From the NCBI RefSeq assembly GCF_030409805.1, contig NZ_JAUFQP010000010.1:67001-131000 (forward strand): 64,000 bases of DNA, given 5' to 3'. Of this stretch, positions 63,703 to 64,000 are shown in pieces (position 1 is the stretch's first letter; every line of letters begins with the position of its first letter). Position numbers and translations under genes: made by a program. Below the pieces are notes generated by a model. The model had not been told where the DNA came from and made no database searches. It saw only the letters and a program-made list of their open reading frames with translations. The stretch is from Algibacter miyuki (lineage in GTDB: Bacteria; Bacteroidota; Bacteroidia; Flavobacteriales; Flavobacteriaceae).

Positions 63703-64000
63703 TTACTTTATCTGTTTTATCAAATCAGGAAGCGACAGCTTAAGCTGCTCACCCGACACCATATTTTTTAAGGTATAAGTATCAGACTCCATTTCGTTAT
63801 CGCCCACCAAAACCACAAAAGGAATAGCACGTTTATTAGCGTGATTCATTTGTTTTTTCATCTTAGCAGCATCTGGATAAAGTTCTGCATTGATATCGTT
63901 TTCACGCAAAACCTTAATAGCTTTTAAGCTGAACAACGCTTCTTTATCTCCAAAGTTGATAAATAACACTTCAATGTTTTTTGCTACCGTTTCTGGGAAT
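63703..64000 (-). CDS. hisS: Histidyl-tRNA synthetase (partial, C-terminal end only)
   Basis: This is the last 98 codons of a minus-strand gene whose start lies beyond the right edge. It reads FPETVAKNIEVLFINFGDKEALFSLKAIKVLRENDINAELYPDAAKMKKQMNHANKRAIPFVVLVGDNEMESDTYTLKNMVSGEQ, the anticodon-binding (HGTP) domain of class II synthetases, in the form known for HisRS (NAELYPDAAKMKKQM with KRAIPFVVLVG). The reading frame stays open to base 64000. Only this domain can be seen; the catalytic part is outside the window. Confidence 0.88.
   Translation of the reverse strand, partial: FPETVAKNIEVLFINFGDKEALFSLKAIKVLRENDINAELYPDAAKMKKQMNHANKRAIPFVVLVGDNEMESDTYTLKNMVSGEQLKLSLPDLIKQIK

Overview
The window looks like ordinary chromosomal DNA from a member of the Bacteroidota, most likely family Flavobacteriaceae. 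The evidence is low G+C content, dense gene packing, no usable Shine-Dalgarno sequences, repeated TAnnTTTG promoter elements of the Bacteroidetes sigma-A type, type IX secretion (T9SS) C-terminal sorting domains, and flavobacterial families such as DUF4835, DUF2279, BatA-domain proteins, the divergent omega subunit RpoZ and M61 peptidases. I found no rRNA or tRNA gene, prophage, insertion sequence, CRISPR array or recognisable defence island.

Layout. 0-5 kb: a leftward pyrR-pyrB-small protein-DUF3291-rnz operon (rnz runs off the left edge), then a coiled-coil envelope protein, an acetyltransferase and a small orphan protein. 5.4-12.8 kb: an M61 peptidase, a glycosyltransferase, then a rightward operon of a BatA-like membrane protein, a dihydroorotase homologue lacking its metal ligands, a small membrane protein and an esterase. 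12.9-25.5 kb: leftward housekeeping genes, namely a two-component system, coaE, YbbR, a glycosyltransferase, fabI, recN, DUF4835, coaBC, rpoZ, bamD, dapA and a DUF6913-like gene. 25.5-34.9 kb: a split 5'-nucleotidase pair, ligA, prmC, an acetyltransferase, a lipoprotein, ribD, a HAD phosphatase, a YigZ-like protein and a thioesterase. 35-41.7 kb: dnaA, a low-molecular-weight phosphatase and an RsmI-like methylase, then leftward a transglycosylase-like protein, DUF2279, mltG, an acetyltransferase and dapF. 42-47.8 kb: an HtrA protease, a coiled-coil membrane protein, a divergent glyoxalase/HxlR pair, trmD, a DTW-domain protein and rplS. 48.6-53.5 kb: a galactose cluster, with a Na+/sugar symporter divergent from galM-galK-galT around a perfect 12-bp-arm palindrome. 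53.9-63.6 kb: two tandem paralogous T9SS LamG proteins; the second is about 2,200-2,300 residues with ten tandem PPC-like domains. The 3' end of hisS lies at the right edge.

The most unusual items are: the giant repeat protein, where eight consecutive repeat starts are spaced exactly 405 bp apart; the dihydroorotase pseudoenzyme candidate; the 5'-nucleotidase split into two genes in reversed domain order; a possible ~0.5 kb structured RNA between rplS and the symporter; the galactose operator; a helically phased GTTAAA array upstream of htrA; and three diverged copies of a dispersed intergenic repeat. No clearly new multi-gene system was identified. All functional calls come from motif reading, not database searches.
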